The notes: a model not told the origin generated them from the letters alone. 64,000 nucleotides of DNA from Gemmatimonadaceae bacterium (GCA_035533015.1 DATLUQ010000051.1:62001-126000), one strand, 5' to 3'. Shown: positions 43,144 to 51,721, numbered from the stretch's first letter. Numbers and translations: made by a program.

Positions 43144-45183
43144 TCAGAACTCGACCTGGGCTCCCAGTTCCACCACGCGATTCGGCGGAATGCTGAAGAA
43201 TTCAGTTGCCGAACGCGCGTTGCGCGACATCACGACGAATAGCTTCTTGCGCCACCGCGCCATCTCGAGCACCGGTCCCTCTTCCGCATCGGGTACCGCT
43301 CCCCGGCCGGTGCGCTTCTCGCCCTTGCCGAGCACGATGATACGTTCGCGCCCCAGGTAGAAGGTCGTATCGAGTGGCTTGGCCCGGAGGCCGAGCGCGC
43401 GCGCCCGGTTGAGCACCTCGGGAACGTCGGGCGTTTCCATGAAGCCGTAGCGCGCCGTGACCCGCCAGAAGCCCTCTTCAAATTTCTCCAGCGTGATCCG
43501 CTCGGCGTTGTCCACCTCGGGCACCTCGAGCGTCATGATCGACATCAGCACCACCTGGTCGTGCAGCACTTTGTTGTGCTTGAGATGGTGCAGCAGCACC
43601 ACCGGCACGCCCTTGGGCGACGAGGTCATGAACACCGCCGTGCCCGGCACCCGGGTGGGCTTGCGGCGGGCCACATCGTCGAGGAATAGATCGAGCGGCA
43701 ACGCCCCCGAATGCAGGACACGGTTGAGCATGATGCGCCCCCGCTTCCAAGTGCTCATCAGTGCGAAGATCGCCACGGCGATGGCGATCGGCACCCAGCC
43801 GCCATACCTGATCTTCACCAGGTTGGCGGCCATCAGCGCCACATCCACGATGAGGAAAGCGAGGGTGAGCGATCCCGCCTTGAGCAACGACCACTTCCAC
43901 CGGGTGCGCGCGACGGAGTAGAACAGCAACGATGTGATCACCATGGTGCCGGTGACGGCGATGCCGTAGGCGGCACTCAGGTTGGCCACCGACCGGAAAC
44001 TCAGCACGAGCACGATCGTGCCGATGCGCAGCACGTCGTTGACCTCGGGAATGTAGATCTGCCCTGCTTCGCGGCTCGATGTGTGGATGATCGTCACGCG
44101 CGGCGAGTATCCGAGTTGCACGCTCTGCTGCATGAGGGAGAACGCACCCGAGATGAGGGCCTGCGACGCCACGATGGCGGCCAGCGTGGCGATCACGACA
44201 AGCGGGTACAACAGGACGTGCGGTGCCAAGAGGAAGAACGGGTTGGTGACCGCGCTCGGCTCGCGCAGCAAGATGGCGCCCTGGCCAAAGTAGTTGAGCA
44301 GCAGCGCGGGGAACACGAACGCGAACCAGGCCAGGCGAATGGGCCGCTTTCCGAAATGCCCCATGTCGGCGTAGAGGGCCTCCGCTCCCGTGACCACGAG
44401 CACCACCGCGCCGAGGATGAAGAACCCGGCTTCGCCGTGCTCGAGAAAGAACTGCACCCCCCACCACGGGTTGATCGCGAGCAGGATGGCCGGCGCGCGG
44501 AGGATCTCTGCGATTCCCAACGCGGCGATGGCCACGAACCAGACGGCCATGATCGGCCCGAACAGGCCCCCCACTCGAGACGTGCCGTGCTTCTGCAGCG
44601 AGAACAACGCGAACAGGATGAGGACGGTAGACACGACCACGGTGAATTCGCCCAGGTGCGGGGCTGCGATCTGCAGGCCCTCCATCGCGCCGAGCACCGA
44701 GATGGCCGGCGTGATCATGCCGTCGCCGTAGAGCAGCGCCGCCCCGAAGATCCCGAGCACCACCAGCCACCGCCGGCTCACCGCGGGACGGGGTGTCGCG
44801 CTGTCACGGAGGAGCAGTGCGAGCAGGGCCAGGATGCCGCCCTCTCCCCGGTTGTCGGCCCGCATGATGAACACCAGGTACTTCACGCAGACCACGAGGA
44901 TCAGGATCCAGACGAGCAGCGATAGCACGCCATAGACATTGCGCTGCACTGGATCGATCCCGTATTCCGGCCGGAAGCACTCCTTGAGCGCGTACAGCGG
45001 GCTGGTGCCGATGTCGCCGTAGACCACGCCCAGCGCGGCCAGCGATAGGAACGCCAGCCGTTTGCCGGTGGGATTGGATTCGACGTGCTGCCGTTCGCGG
45101 GGGATGGCGCTATGGAAGCCGCTCGTACCGTTGGCCGTTGGGTCGGCCAACGGCTCGCCCGAGCGGGAGGGCTCAGCGGGCAT
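43144..45183 (-). CDS. kup: Kup-family potassium transporter
   Basis: This 679-residue KUP/HAK/KT protein has the N-terminal signature LAALGVVYGDIGTSPLYALKEC, then about twelve membrane helices to residue about 470. YGDGMITPAISVLGAMEGLQ and GTVMITSLLFYSV belong to conserved helices. A C-terminal cytosolic part of about 150 residues follows (VFMTSSPKGVPVVLLHHLKHN, and HPTTFYLGRE-like TTFYLGRERI). These transporters import potassium with protons at the inner membrane. The first 40 residues are a proline-rich extension before the signature. No regulatory riboswitch is apparent in the 134-bp upstream gap, which holds the PadR terminator. Confidence 0.96.
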   Translation of the reverse strand: MPAEPSRSGEPLADPTANGTSGFHSAIPRERQHVESNPTGKRLAFLSLAALGVVYGDIGTSPLYALKECFRPEYGIDPVQRNVYGVLSLLVWILILVVCVKYLVFIMRADNRGEGGILALLALLLRDSATPRPAVSRRWLVVLGIFGAALLYGDGMITPAISVLGAMEGLQIAAPHLGEFTVVVSTVLILFALFSLQKHGTSRVGGLFGPIMAVWFVAIAALGIAEILRAPAILLAINPWWGVQFFLEHGEAGFFILGAVVLVVTGAEALYADMGHFGKRPIRLAWFAFVFPALLLNYFGQGAILLREPSAVTNPFFLLAPHVLLYPLVVIATLAAIVASQALISGAFSLMQQSVQLGYSPRVTIIHTSSREAGQIYIPEVNDVLRIGTIVLVLSFRSVANLSAAYGIAVTGTMVITSLLFYSVARTRWKWSLLKAGSLTLAFLIVDVALMAANLVKIRYGGWVPIAIAVAIFALMSTWKRGRIMLNRVLHSGALPLDLFLDDVARRKPTRVPGTAVFMTSSPKGVPVVLLHHLKHNKVLHDQVVLMSIMTLEVPEVDNAERITLEKFEEGFWRVTARYGFMETPDVPEVLNRARALGLRAKPLDTTFYLGRERIIVLGKGEKRTGRGAVPDAEEGPVLEMARWRKKLFVVMSRNARSATEFFSIPPNRVVELGAQVEF

Positions 45184-45252
45184 GGAAAGGCAGATTGGTT
45201 ACCCAGGGTAGCCGAGCCGAATGCTCGCCAGGCCGGACCCCGCCAAATGCAA

Positions 45253-45279
45253 ACGGGCCGCGAGGGATTCGCGGCCCGT
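45253..45279 (-). terminator. Intrinsic terminator of the PadR gene
   Basis: ACGGGCCGCGA (45253-45263) and TCGCGGCCCGT (45269-45279) form a perfect 11-bp stem with a 5-base loop. On the minus strand TTTGCATTT follows the stem. It lies 38 bp past the PadR stop and upstream of kup, so it separates the two transcripts. Confidence 0.8.
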
Positions 45280-45317
45280 ACACCAATCTAGCGATCCGTT
45301 GGAGCGCGTCCAGCGCG

Positions 45318-45890
45318 CTACCCGGTGATCGCGTCGATCTCGCCGGCGGCGCGGTTCAGGACTTCGGCGATTTTGCCCAGAACTTCCCTGCTCTCGGCGT
45401 GCTTCATGGCCGTGCCCAAGCTGCTCCTCGCCAGATGCCGCATGGCGCTGCGGACGTCGGCCATGGACGAGCTGAAAAAGGGCTCCACCGCCTCGGAAAT
45501 GCGCGCGAATATCGACTCGACGGTGCTCGAGTTCTCCTCGAGATGCTTCTTGCCCTCGGCGGTGATCTCGTAGACCTTCTTGCCTCCGTCCTCAGCGGTC
45601 GCCTTGGCGTAACCCATCTCCTCGAGCATCGTGAGAGTGGGGTACACCGTGCCCGCGCTGGGCGAATAGGCACCGTGAGAGCGCTCCTCCAATGCCTTGA
45701 TGATGTCGTAACCGTGACGGGGCTTCTCGTCGAGCAATTGGAGGATGACGAACTTCAAATCACCCTGCTCGAACATGCGACCCATGCGGCCGCGGAAGTG
45801 CCGGCCTCGCGGCCCACGCCCCCAGAACCCTCCGGCAAAAGCGTCCCAGTCCCAGCGAGCCCGGCGGGGCCCAAAGCAGTCATCGCGCAT
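45318..45890 (-). CDS. PadR-family transcriptional regulator
   Basis: The 190-residue protein has an N-terminal glycine/arginine-rich tail of about 55 residues (FAGGFWGRGPRGRHFRGRMGR). The winged helix follows: DLKFVILQLLDEKPRHGYDIIKALEE and SAGTVYPTLTMLEEMGYA, with KKVYEITAEGKKHLEEN. The C-terminal half forms helices for dimerisation, so it is a long-type PadR. The ATG at 45890 has GAGGAGA upstream as ribosome site; earlier in-frame codons are inside the operator. It is transcribed in the same direction as the upstream macAB block but behind its own promoter and operator, so it probably represses itself and may respond to efflux substrates. Confidence 0.93.
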   Translation of the reverse strand: MRDDCFGPRRARWDWDAFAGGFWGRGPRGRHFRGRMGRMFEQGDLKFVILQLLDEKPRHGYDIIKALEERSHGAYSPSAGTVYPTLTMLEEMGYAKATAEDGGKKVYEITAEGKKHLEENSSTVESIFARISEAVEPFFSSSMADVRSAMRHLARSSLGTAMKHAESREVLGKIAEVLNRAAGEIDAITG

Positions 45891-45904
45891 TGGTATCTTC
45901 TCCT

Positions 45905-45968
45905 CTGCGATATAGCAGAGATATATCGTTGGTGACATTACGATATATCGTGCGATATGTCTTGTCAA
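45905..45968 (-). promoter_or_regulatory. PadR promoter with four phased GATATA-type operator repeats
   Basis: On the minus strand TTGACA (45968-45963) and TATCGT (45945-45940) are 17 bp apart and form a -35/-10 pair for the PadR gene. Overlapping it are GATAT(A) elements at 45909, 45920, 45942 and 45954 (11, 22 and 12 bp apart), including the perfect palindrome CGATATATCG (45941-45950). The AT-rich block stands out in a GC-rich region. PadR-type regulators bind such ATAT palindromes, so autorepression is likely. Confidence 0.7.
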
Positions 45969-46039
45969 GCAGTCTTGGCCAGTCAACATTGGATTGCTGC
46001 CGGTTGACTCGCAGCATGAGCCGAATTTCAGGTGGCTGC

Positions 46040-47266
46040 CTACTCGTACCGCAACGCTACGATCGGATCCATGACTGACGCGCGCCGAGCTGGCCATACA
46101 CCAAAGATCACGCCAACCCCCGCCGAAAAGGCAAAGGCGACGGCGATCGCGGCGATCGAGATCTGGGTGTTCCAGCCGGCGGTCTTGCTCATGAGTTGCG
46201 CGCCCCCGGCGCCTAACGCAATACCCACGATGCCGCCCAGGCAGCACAACACCACGGCCTCGATGAGGAATTGCAGGAGGATGTTCCAGCGGGTGGCTCC
46301 GAGGGCCTTGCGAATGCCGATCTCTCGGGTGCGCTCGGTGACCGACACGAGCATGATGTTCATGATGCCAATGCCACCGACGAGCAGACTGACGCCCGCG
46401 ATGCCGGCGAGCAGGTAGGTGAACACCTGCGTCGTTTCGGCGGTCGTGGTGAGGAAGTCGGTCTGACTGCGAATCTGGAAGTCGTCGGGATCGCTGGTGC
46501 GCAGCCGGTGCTGGCGACGGAGGGCCTTCTGGATCTCGGCCATGGCCAGGGGGATGTTATCCTCGGTGGACGCGAGGAGGTTGATCGAGCGCACCCAATT
46601 GGAGCCGAACACGCGATAACGGCCAGTGGTGATCGGAATCAGCACCTGATCGTCCGGATCGCCGAACGTACTTCCCTGGCCCTTCGGTTCGGTGGCGCCG
46701 ATCACCGTGAACAGCACGCCGCCGACGCGGATGTCCTCACCCACCAGCGCATCGGCGGTGGTGAGGCCGAGGTTCGCCGCCACGGTGGGGCCGACGATGG
46801 CCACCCGGCGTTGCCCCGCGTCTTCAGCCTCCGTGAACATGCGGCCCGAGGAAAGCTTGTAGTTGCGCACCGTCAGGTAGTTGGCGGCGGTTCCGATGAT
46901 CGAAGTGTTCGTATTCCGGTTGGTCCAGGTGACCTGCGAACTCTTCTGCATCTCCGGCTCCACGGCGATCACGTCGGGGAGGTTTTCCGGGTCGTCCAGC
47001 GCCTTGGCGTCCTCGATGGTCATGCGCTTGCGCTGGCCCCCGATGGCGGCGCCGAACCCCCGCGCCTGGCCGGGACTCACGCTCAGGAGGGTGGTACCGA
47101 GCGACGCGATGCGGTCCTTCACGGCCTGCTGCGCGCCGCTGCCGAGCGCCACCATGGCGATGACGGCGGCCACGCCGATCACGATGCCGAGCATGGTGAG
47201 CAGCGAGCGGAGCTTGTTGGCACGTAGCGCGCCCAGCGCCACACTGATGATTTCGCCGATGAGCAT
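46040..47266 (-). CDS. MacB-type ABC transporter permease without ATPase domain
   Basis: The 408-residue protein is a MacB/LolCE-like permease. The first helix is in LRANKLRSLLTMLGIVIGVAAVIAMVALGSGAQ. The periplasmic core holds GQRRVAIVGPTVAANLG and ITTGRYRVFGSNWVRSINLLAS. Three C-terminal helices include AGIAGVSLLVGGIGIMNIMLVSVTERTREIGIRKALGATR, ending PARRASVMDPIVALRYE. True MacB fuses an ABC ATPase to its N-terminus; here it is absent and no ATPase gene lies adjacent. It follows macA by 11 bp in the leftward operon. The ATPase must be encoded elsewhere or this is a mechanical permease with an unlinked partner. Confidence 0.9.
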   Translation of the reverse strand: MLIGEIISVALGALRANKLRSLLTMLGIVIGVAAVIAMVALGSGAQQAVKDRIASLGTTLLSVSPGQARGFGAAIGGQRKRMTIEDAKALDDPENLPDVIAVEPEMQKSSQVTWTNRNTNTSIIGTAANYLTVRNYKLSSGRMFTEAEDAGQRRVAIVGPTVAANLGLTTADALVGEDIRVGGVLFTVIGATEPKGQGSTFGDPDDQVLIPITTGRYRVFGSNWVRSINLLASTEDNIPLAMAEIQKALRRQHRLRTSDPDDFQIRSQTDFLTTTAETTQVFTYLLAGIAGVSLLVGGIGIMNIMLVSVTERTREIGIRKALGATRWNILLQFLIEAVVLCCLGGIVGIALGAGGAQLMSKTAGWNTQISIAAIAVAFAFSAGVGVIFGVWPARRASVMDPIVALRYE

Positions 47267-47277
47267 ATTGCGTTTCC

Positions 47278-48909
47278 CTAGCGGCCGCGGCCGCCACCGC
47301 CACCGCCGAGGGGCGACGACTGCATCTGGCGGAACCGGTCCTGCTGCTGATCCCGTGCCGCCTGCAGCGCCAGCACGTTGAGCATCACGACCTTCTCTCC
47401 TTCTTTGAGCCCGCTCAGCACCTCGGTGTAGTCGAAGTTGCTCTGGCCAAGCATCACGACGCGGGCCTTGTATCCGCCGCTGTCGGCGACGAACACGAGG
47501 CCCGTGCGCGGCCGTATGGTCATCCCTGTCTCCGAGGCACCGGCGGCAAGGCCGCCGGCCCCGCCGTTGGCGGCCACCATGTCACGACGGCGGCAGGCAC
47601 CCACCTTGGTACGGTCGAGGCCCATCTTCTCGTACAGTGGGGCCATCTGGCCCACCAGCGCCTGACGGTCGGCATCCGGGTCGCGCATCTTCGCCATGAG
47701 ATCGTCGAGCTGCTTCTTCTCCTTGGGGAACTTCTTGTAGGCGGCCGCGATCGCCGCACAATCCTGGTCGGTGACCTGAACCTGCTGGCCGCCGCCGCGC
47801 CGTCTCGCGCCCTGCGCGCTCTGCTGAGGATCGAGCTCCACGTCGCCTCGGGTTACTGCCGCACCTGTAGCCCCGCCCCCGTTTCCGCTGTTCCCACGCC
47901 GGCTTCCGCGCCGCCCACTGCCCATGCCGGCGAGCCCGCCACTCATCTGGGCGCGTATATTGGCCTGAACGCTATCCGGGTTGAGTCCAAGCATCGGCGC
48001 CACGGTCACCCCCTCGCGGGTGGTCTTGATGGCGTCGTTGGAGACGGCGATCACGTTGTTGCGTTGATCGACGATGGCGGAGACTTCGCCGTTCATGCCG
48101 GGAAGCAGCGCGCCGTCAAAGTTCTCGAGGTTGACGAGCACGGAGAACATCGTCACGCCCTGTTGGACCACGGCTTGGGGCTCGATCTTCTCGACCTTGC
48201 CTTCGAATCGGCGGTCGGGGAATGCATCCACGGTAACCGTGGCCGGCTCACCAGCGCGGATGTTGCCGATATCGGTTTCGTTGAAGTACGCGCGCATGCG
48301 CACGTGCGACAGATCGGCCATCTTGAGCAGCGTGGTGCCGCCGTTCACCGAACTGGTGGACGATTGAATGATCTGGCCCACCTGGACGTCCTTCTCGATA
48401 ATGGTGCCGACGGTCGTCGCGCGGACGGTTGCGTCCTGCAGCGCCTGAACGGCGAGGTCGAGGGCGGCGCGTTGGCGCACCACGGTAGCCTGCGCACTCT
48501 CGTACGTGAGCCGCGCCTGCTCGTTTTCCTGGGGCGTGATCACCTTGGCGGCCAGCATGTCGTCGCTGCGCTTCTTCTGCACGATGGCGACGTCGAGTTG
48601 CGCCGTGGCGGAGTTGAGATCGGCCTGGGCCTGCTCGAACTGCTTCTGCACGGTCTGGGTGTCGATCTGCGCGAGCAGGTTGCCCGGCTTGACGGACGTT
48701 CCGGTCTCCACCGGCATGTCGGTGATCATGCCCGAGGCTTTGGAGCGCACCTCGACGATCACGATCGGCTCGATCGCGCCATTGGCGTCGGCGGACACTA
48801 CGATGTCGCGTCGCGTGATGGTCTGCGTCTGCACGGGCAGTTGCTTGCTCTTGCCGGTGCCGCAGCCGACCACCAGGGCGATCACGATCGGGGGGAGAAA
48901 TCGATTCAC
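47278..48909 (-). CDS. MacA-like efflux adaptor with large insertion
   Basis: This 543-residue lipoprotein (lipobox VVGC, Cys 16) is a periplasmic adaptor linking an inner-membrane pump to TolC. A biotinyl-lipoyl half starts near ASGMITDMPVETGTSVKPGN. A coiled-coil hairpin runs from about 88 to 160, the beta-barrel domain is at about 200-290 (FEGKVEKIEPQA), and the membrane-proximal part resumes at residue about 465 (GLVFVADSGGYKARVVMLG). Between 300 and 465 there is an extra block of about 165 residues. It has a GR-rich linker (GSGRRGSRRGNSGNGGG) and a helical domain with two cysteines. GTG at 48909 has a GAGGAGCAGG ribosome site. Confidence 0.92.
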   Translation of the reverse strand: MNRFLPPIVIALVVGCGTGKSKQLPVQTQTITRRDIVVSADANGAIEPIVIVEVRSKASGMITDMPVETGTSVKPGNLLAQIDTQTVQKQFEQAQADLNSATAQLDVAIVQKKRSDDMLAAKVITPQENEQARLTYESAQATVVRQRAALDLAVQALQDATVRATTVGTIIEKDVQVGQIIQSSTSSVNGGTTLLKMADLSHVRMRAYFNETDIGNIRAGEPATVTVDAFPDRRFEGKVEKIEPQAVVQQGVTMFSVLVNLENFDGALLPGMNGEVSAIVDQRNNVIAVSNDAIKTTREGVTVAPMLGLNPDSVQANIRAQMSGGLAGMGSGRRGSRRGNSGNGGGATGAAVTRGDVELDPQQSAQGARRRGGGQQVQVTDQDCAAIAAAYKKFPKEKKQLDDLMAKMRDPDADRQALVGQMAPLYEKMGLDRTKVGACRRRDMVAANGGAGGLAAGASETGMTIRPRTGLVFVADSGGYKARVVMLGQSNFDYTEVLSGLKEGEKVVMLNVLALQAARDQQQDRFRQMQSSPLGGGGGGRGR

Positions 48910-48969
48910 GAACCTGCTCCTCGGGGTCAGTTGATGGGGGGCAACTGCCTCTAATACGGAAAACACAAA

Positions 48970-49011
48970 GAAAGCGCTGGCCGGGCCCATGGAGGCCCGA
49001 CCAGCGCTTTC
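48970..49011 (-). terminator. Intrinsic terminator after tolC-like gene
   Basis: GAAAGCGCTGGCCGGGCC (48970-48987) and GGCCCGACCAGCGCTTTC (48994-49011) form an 18-bp stem with one mismatch and a 6-base loop. The minus-strand sequence after it is TTTGTGTTTTCC, a T-rich tract. It lies 15 bp past the TolC stop and before macA, so macAB probably has its own promoter or relies on read-through. Confidence 0.8.
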
Positions 49012-49026
49012 GGCATTTGTGCGGGG

Positions 49027-50328
49027 TTACTGCAGGTCGCGCCCGATGATCTGTTCGATCTGCGCCTTGGTGGTGCGGTAGTTGAGGCGGTACTGGATGA
49101 GCTGCGCCCGCGCCTGATTCAGCGTGGTCTCGGCCGTGAGGACGTCGAGCAGGGTGGAGGCGCCGACCGCGTACCGCTGCTCCTGAACGCGCAGGTTCTC
49201 CTCGGCGGCCACGATCGACTGCTGCTGGATCTGGATCTCCTCCTGCAGCGTCTGCAGTCCCGTGACGTACTGGACGACGTTCTGTTGCGCCGCGAACTGC
49301 GCGTCGCGAAGCGTGGCCCGGGCGTTGTTGAGGGAGACACTGGCCGAAACTGACCCGGCCTCACGCGTCCAGTTGTCGAACAGGCTGTAGCTGAGCGACA
49401 GCGATAGGCTCTTGCTGTAGCTCAGCTGTCCCCCCCCGATTCCGAAGTACTTGTCGAAGCCGCTGCCGTTGCGGCCGTACGAAATGCTGATCGAGGGCAA
49501 GTACGGGGCCCTGCTCGCACTGACGCCGGCTTCGGCGGACGCCACACCTGCCTGGGCGCCTCTGATGCTCGGCCCTTGGGCGGCGAGATGCGCCACGAGG
49601 GCGCTGTCCACGGGCGTGAGTTCCTGCGCCAGGGTGTCCGAGGGGTCGGCGGTTACCAGGTACGGAGTGGCGACGAGCCGGGTCAGCGACGCCGAGGCCA
49701 CCTGGAGGTTGTTCTGAGCTGTGAGCAGCGCGAGGCGCGCGTTGGCCACCTGGATACCGGACTGGAGCGAGTCGGACTTGGTGGACGCGCCGGCAATGAC
49801 TTTGGCGACCGACACCTTCATCTGCTCGACCGCCTGCTGGAGCTGGGCGCGTGCCGCGCCCTCCGACTCCATGGCGGCGAGAATGTTGTAGTACTGCGTC
49901 TTCACCTGAAGCGCGATGCTGAACTTCTGCGCGACCTCGTTAGCCTCGGCGCTCTTTACGGCGGCTTTGGCGGTGCGGAGGCCGGCAAGGCGTTGACCGC
50001 CGTCGAACAGGGTGAGTCCGAACCGCAGGCCATCAGAGTACGACCAGGGGGTCAGGTACTGGATGATCGTGCCGTCCTGGCCCAATCGAGGGCCGCTCTG
50101 CTGACTCTGCCCCATGGACCAGGAGAGGCTCGGGATGAATTGCGCGTAGGCCGACGTGACCCCGGCCCGGGCCGTGGAAATCTGCCCTTCGGCGGACACC
50201 GCCGCCGGCGCGTACTGGGTGGCGAGGGCGATGGCGTCCTTGAGGGATATGGGGCGCAGCGAATCGACGGCGGGCTGCTGTGCCGCGAGCGCGGCGGGCA
50301 GCGCCGCCAGAATCAGAAACTTCTTCAT
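49027..50328 (-). CDS. TolC-family outer-membrane efflux protein
   Basis: This 433-residue protein has a signal peptide (MKKFLILAALPAALAAQ). Two TolC-type repeats follow: the first begins ISLKDAIALATQYAPAAVSAEGQI, and the second near SAEAGVSASRAPYLPSISISYG. Helices rich in A and Q (AQLQQAVEQMKVSVAKVIAGAS) form the periplasmic barrel, with the membrane strands at FDNWTREAGSVSAS. The protein is the outer-membrane exit duct of the MacA system. It overlaps the preceding Spy-like gene by four bases (ATGA), so it belongs to the sigma/anti-sigma operon. A terminator lies between it and macA. Confidence 0.93.
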   Translation of the reverse strand: MKKFLILAALPAALAAQQPAVDSLRPISLKDAIALATQYAPAAVSAEGQISTARAGVTSAYAQFIPSLSWSMGQSQQSGPRLGQDGTIIQYLTPWSYSDGLRFGLTLFDGGQRLAGLRTAKAAVKSAEANEVAQKFSIALQVKTQYYNILAAMESEGAARAQLQQAVEQMKVSVAKVIAGASTKSDSLQSGIQVANARLALLTAQNNLQVASASLTRLVATPYLVTADPSDTLAQELTPVDSALVAHLAAQGPSIRGAQAGVASAEAGVSASRAPYLPSISISYGRNGSGFDKYFGIGGGQLSYSKSLSLSLSYSLFDNWTREAGSVSASVSLNNARATLRDAQFAAQQNVVQYVTGLQTLQEEIQIQQQSIVAAEENLRVQEQRYAVGASTLLDVLTAETTLNQARAQLIQYRLNYRTTKAQIEQIIGRDLQ

Positions 50329-50753
50329 TTTTTGCAGGCGTCCTGTCTCGAATTGGATTGTCTGCCGCGATGGGTGGTGTCCCCGCGCGCCCGTCGAGTG
50401 GAATCGGCTCGGGCGCGGTGGAGGGAGTCATCCCGGATGCGGGCGTCCAGGGTGGAGAGCTGGCTCGGCGTGAGCAGGGCGCGGAACTTGCGCCTGCTGT
50501 CGAGGCGAATGGAATCAAGTGTCGGGTGCAACGGGGTGAACACCGTCGAGATCGCGCAATTGGTGGCGTCGAACACCGAGTCGGCGGCGGCGCGCTGCGC
50601 GGGGGTGAGCCCGATGTCGTCGTACATCGTCGTGCGTTCGGCCCAGCTATGGGGCCGGCGCTGCATGACGCGGTCGGCGGAGAATCCGAGCACTCCGCCC
50701 ACCAGCACGGCACCGAGCAAGAGAATCAGGGCCTGCAGCTTCGGCCGGTCCAT
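50325..50753 (-). CDS. Spy/CpxP-like (LTxxQ) periplasmic protein
   Basis: This 142-residue protein has an N-terminal membrane anchor (LQALILLLGAVLVGGVLGF) and a helical periplasmic part with IGLTPAQRAAADSVFDAT and ALLTPSQLSTLDARIRDD. These two LTPxQ motifs are the mark of Spy/CpxP/heavy-metal-sensor proteins, which bind misfolded proteins or metals. A basic, arginine-rich tail ends it (STRRARGDTTHRGRQS). It overlaps tolC by ATGA and follows the anti-sigma gene by 12 bp. In context it is likely a stress-sensing or chaperone part of the sigma-controlled block. Confidence 0.75.
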   Translation of the reverse strand: MDRPKLQALILLLGAVLVGGVLGFSADRVMQRRPHSWAERTTMYDDIGLTPAQRAAADSVFDATNCAISTVFTPLHPTLDSIRLDSRRKFRALLTPSQLSTLDARIRDDSLHRARADSTRRARGDTTHRGRQSNSRQDACKK

Positions 50754-50765
50754 GATCCGTTCTCC

Positions 50766-51128
50766 TCAGTCCCGCGTCAGGACGTAGCGCGCCGTTCCGT
50801 CGCGCGTGTCCTGCAGCATGGGTCGCACGGCTGTCTCGAGGGGGCCCGGGATGGGCGCCAGCAGTGCTTCGTATGCGGTGGTCTGTTCGGCCTGGTGCGC
50901 GCGGAAGACCGCCGCCGTGCAGGCCAGGATGAGGGCCGCCGCGGCGAGCAGCGCCGGACGCGTCCAATGATCGAGTTCGGTCCACCACCCCAACTCGACG
51001 CCGGCGATGCGGGATGTGATGCGCGCTTCGAGCTCGCTCCAGTACGCCTCACTGCTCGGGGCGGCGTACATCTCGCGCAGTCCGCGCGTGATCTCGTCGT
51101 CCTCGTGCACCAGTCGCAGATCGCTCAT
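50766..51128 (-). CDS. Probable membrane anti-sigma factor
   Basis: This 120-residue protein has no clear family motif by eye. The first 60 residues are acidic and soluble (DLRLVHEDDEITRGLREMY). One membrane helix is at about 75-92 (PALLAAAALILACTAAVF), and a short extracytoplasmic tail follows. The gene's start overlaps the ECF sigma stop by four bases (ATGA), the classic sigma/anti-sigma layout. The zinc-binding HxxxCxxC motif of ZAS anti-sigma factors is not present. It is an anti-sigma factor by position and topology; direct evidence is limited. Confidence 0.65.
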   Translation of the reverse strand: MSDLRLVHEDDEITRGLREMYAAPSSEAYWSELEARITSRIAGVELGWWTELDHWTRPALLAAAALILACTAAVFRAHQAEQTTAYEALLAPIPGPLETAVRPMLQDTRDGTARYVLTRD

Positions 51129-51721
51129 AGATCACTCCATACGTCTTTCAAGAGCCCGCGCAACGTTGCGCGGGCGTGGTGCAGGTCCGACCGGGCAGTT
51201 CCCTCGGGAATCCCGAGCATGCCGCCGATCTCGCCGTGCGTGAACCCCTCTACGTCGTGCAATACGATGACCGATCGCTGCCGCTCCGTGAGGTGCGTTA
51301 CCGCTTCATTCAACCGCCGCCGCAACTCGTCCGCCTCTCCCGGATCGCGGAATGGCAGCGCGACCGTTTCCGGCAATTCATCCGCATCGCGGACCTTGCG
51401 ACGCCTAACCAGATCGAGCGCCGAGTTGGCCATGATGCGGTACAACCAGGCGCCGAAGGGCTGGTCGGGCAGGAACCGGTCGAGCGCGCGGTAGGCGTGC
51501 AAGAACCCTTCCTGGACCGCGTCTTCCGCGTCCTCATGCGTCGAGACGATTGCCCGCGTGACCGCGTATGCGCGGCGCTGGTGCAGGTGCACGAGTGCCG
51601 CGAACGCTTCCTGGTCGCCGTGTTGCGCCGCAAGAACGTACTCCCGCTCCGGCCTGCCCACGTCAACCACGGGCGCCCTCAGTTGTGGCTGCCTGGGAGC
51701 GATCGCTACGGTCATTGGCAT
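51125..51721 (-). CDS. ECF-type RNA polymerase sigma factor
   Basis: This 198-residue sigma factor has region 2 with DAEDAVQEGFLHAYRALDRFLPDQPFGAW and the RRRKVRD end. Region 4 has LTERQRSVIVLHDVEGFTHGEIGGMLGIPEGTARSDLHHARATL, its DNA-binding helix-turn-helix. It directs RNA polymerase to stress promoters and is probably held by the anti-sigma gene it overlaps (ATGA). Two starts are possible, at 51721 (MPMTVAIAP) and 51715; the frame upstream has no family sequence. Only 55 bp separate it from the HD-domain gene upstream. Confidence 0.94.
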   Translation of the reverse strand: MPMTVAIAPRQPQLRAPVVDVGRPEREYVLAAQHGDQEAFAALVHLHQRRAYAVTRAIVSTHEDAEDAVQEGFLHAYRALDRFLPDQPFGAWLYRIMANSALDLVRRRKVRDADELPETVALPFRDPGEADELRRRLNEAVTHLTERQRSVIVLHDVEGFTHGEIGGMLGIPEGTARSDLHHARATLRGLLKDVWSDL

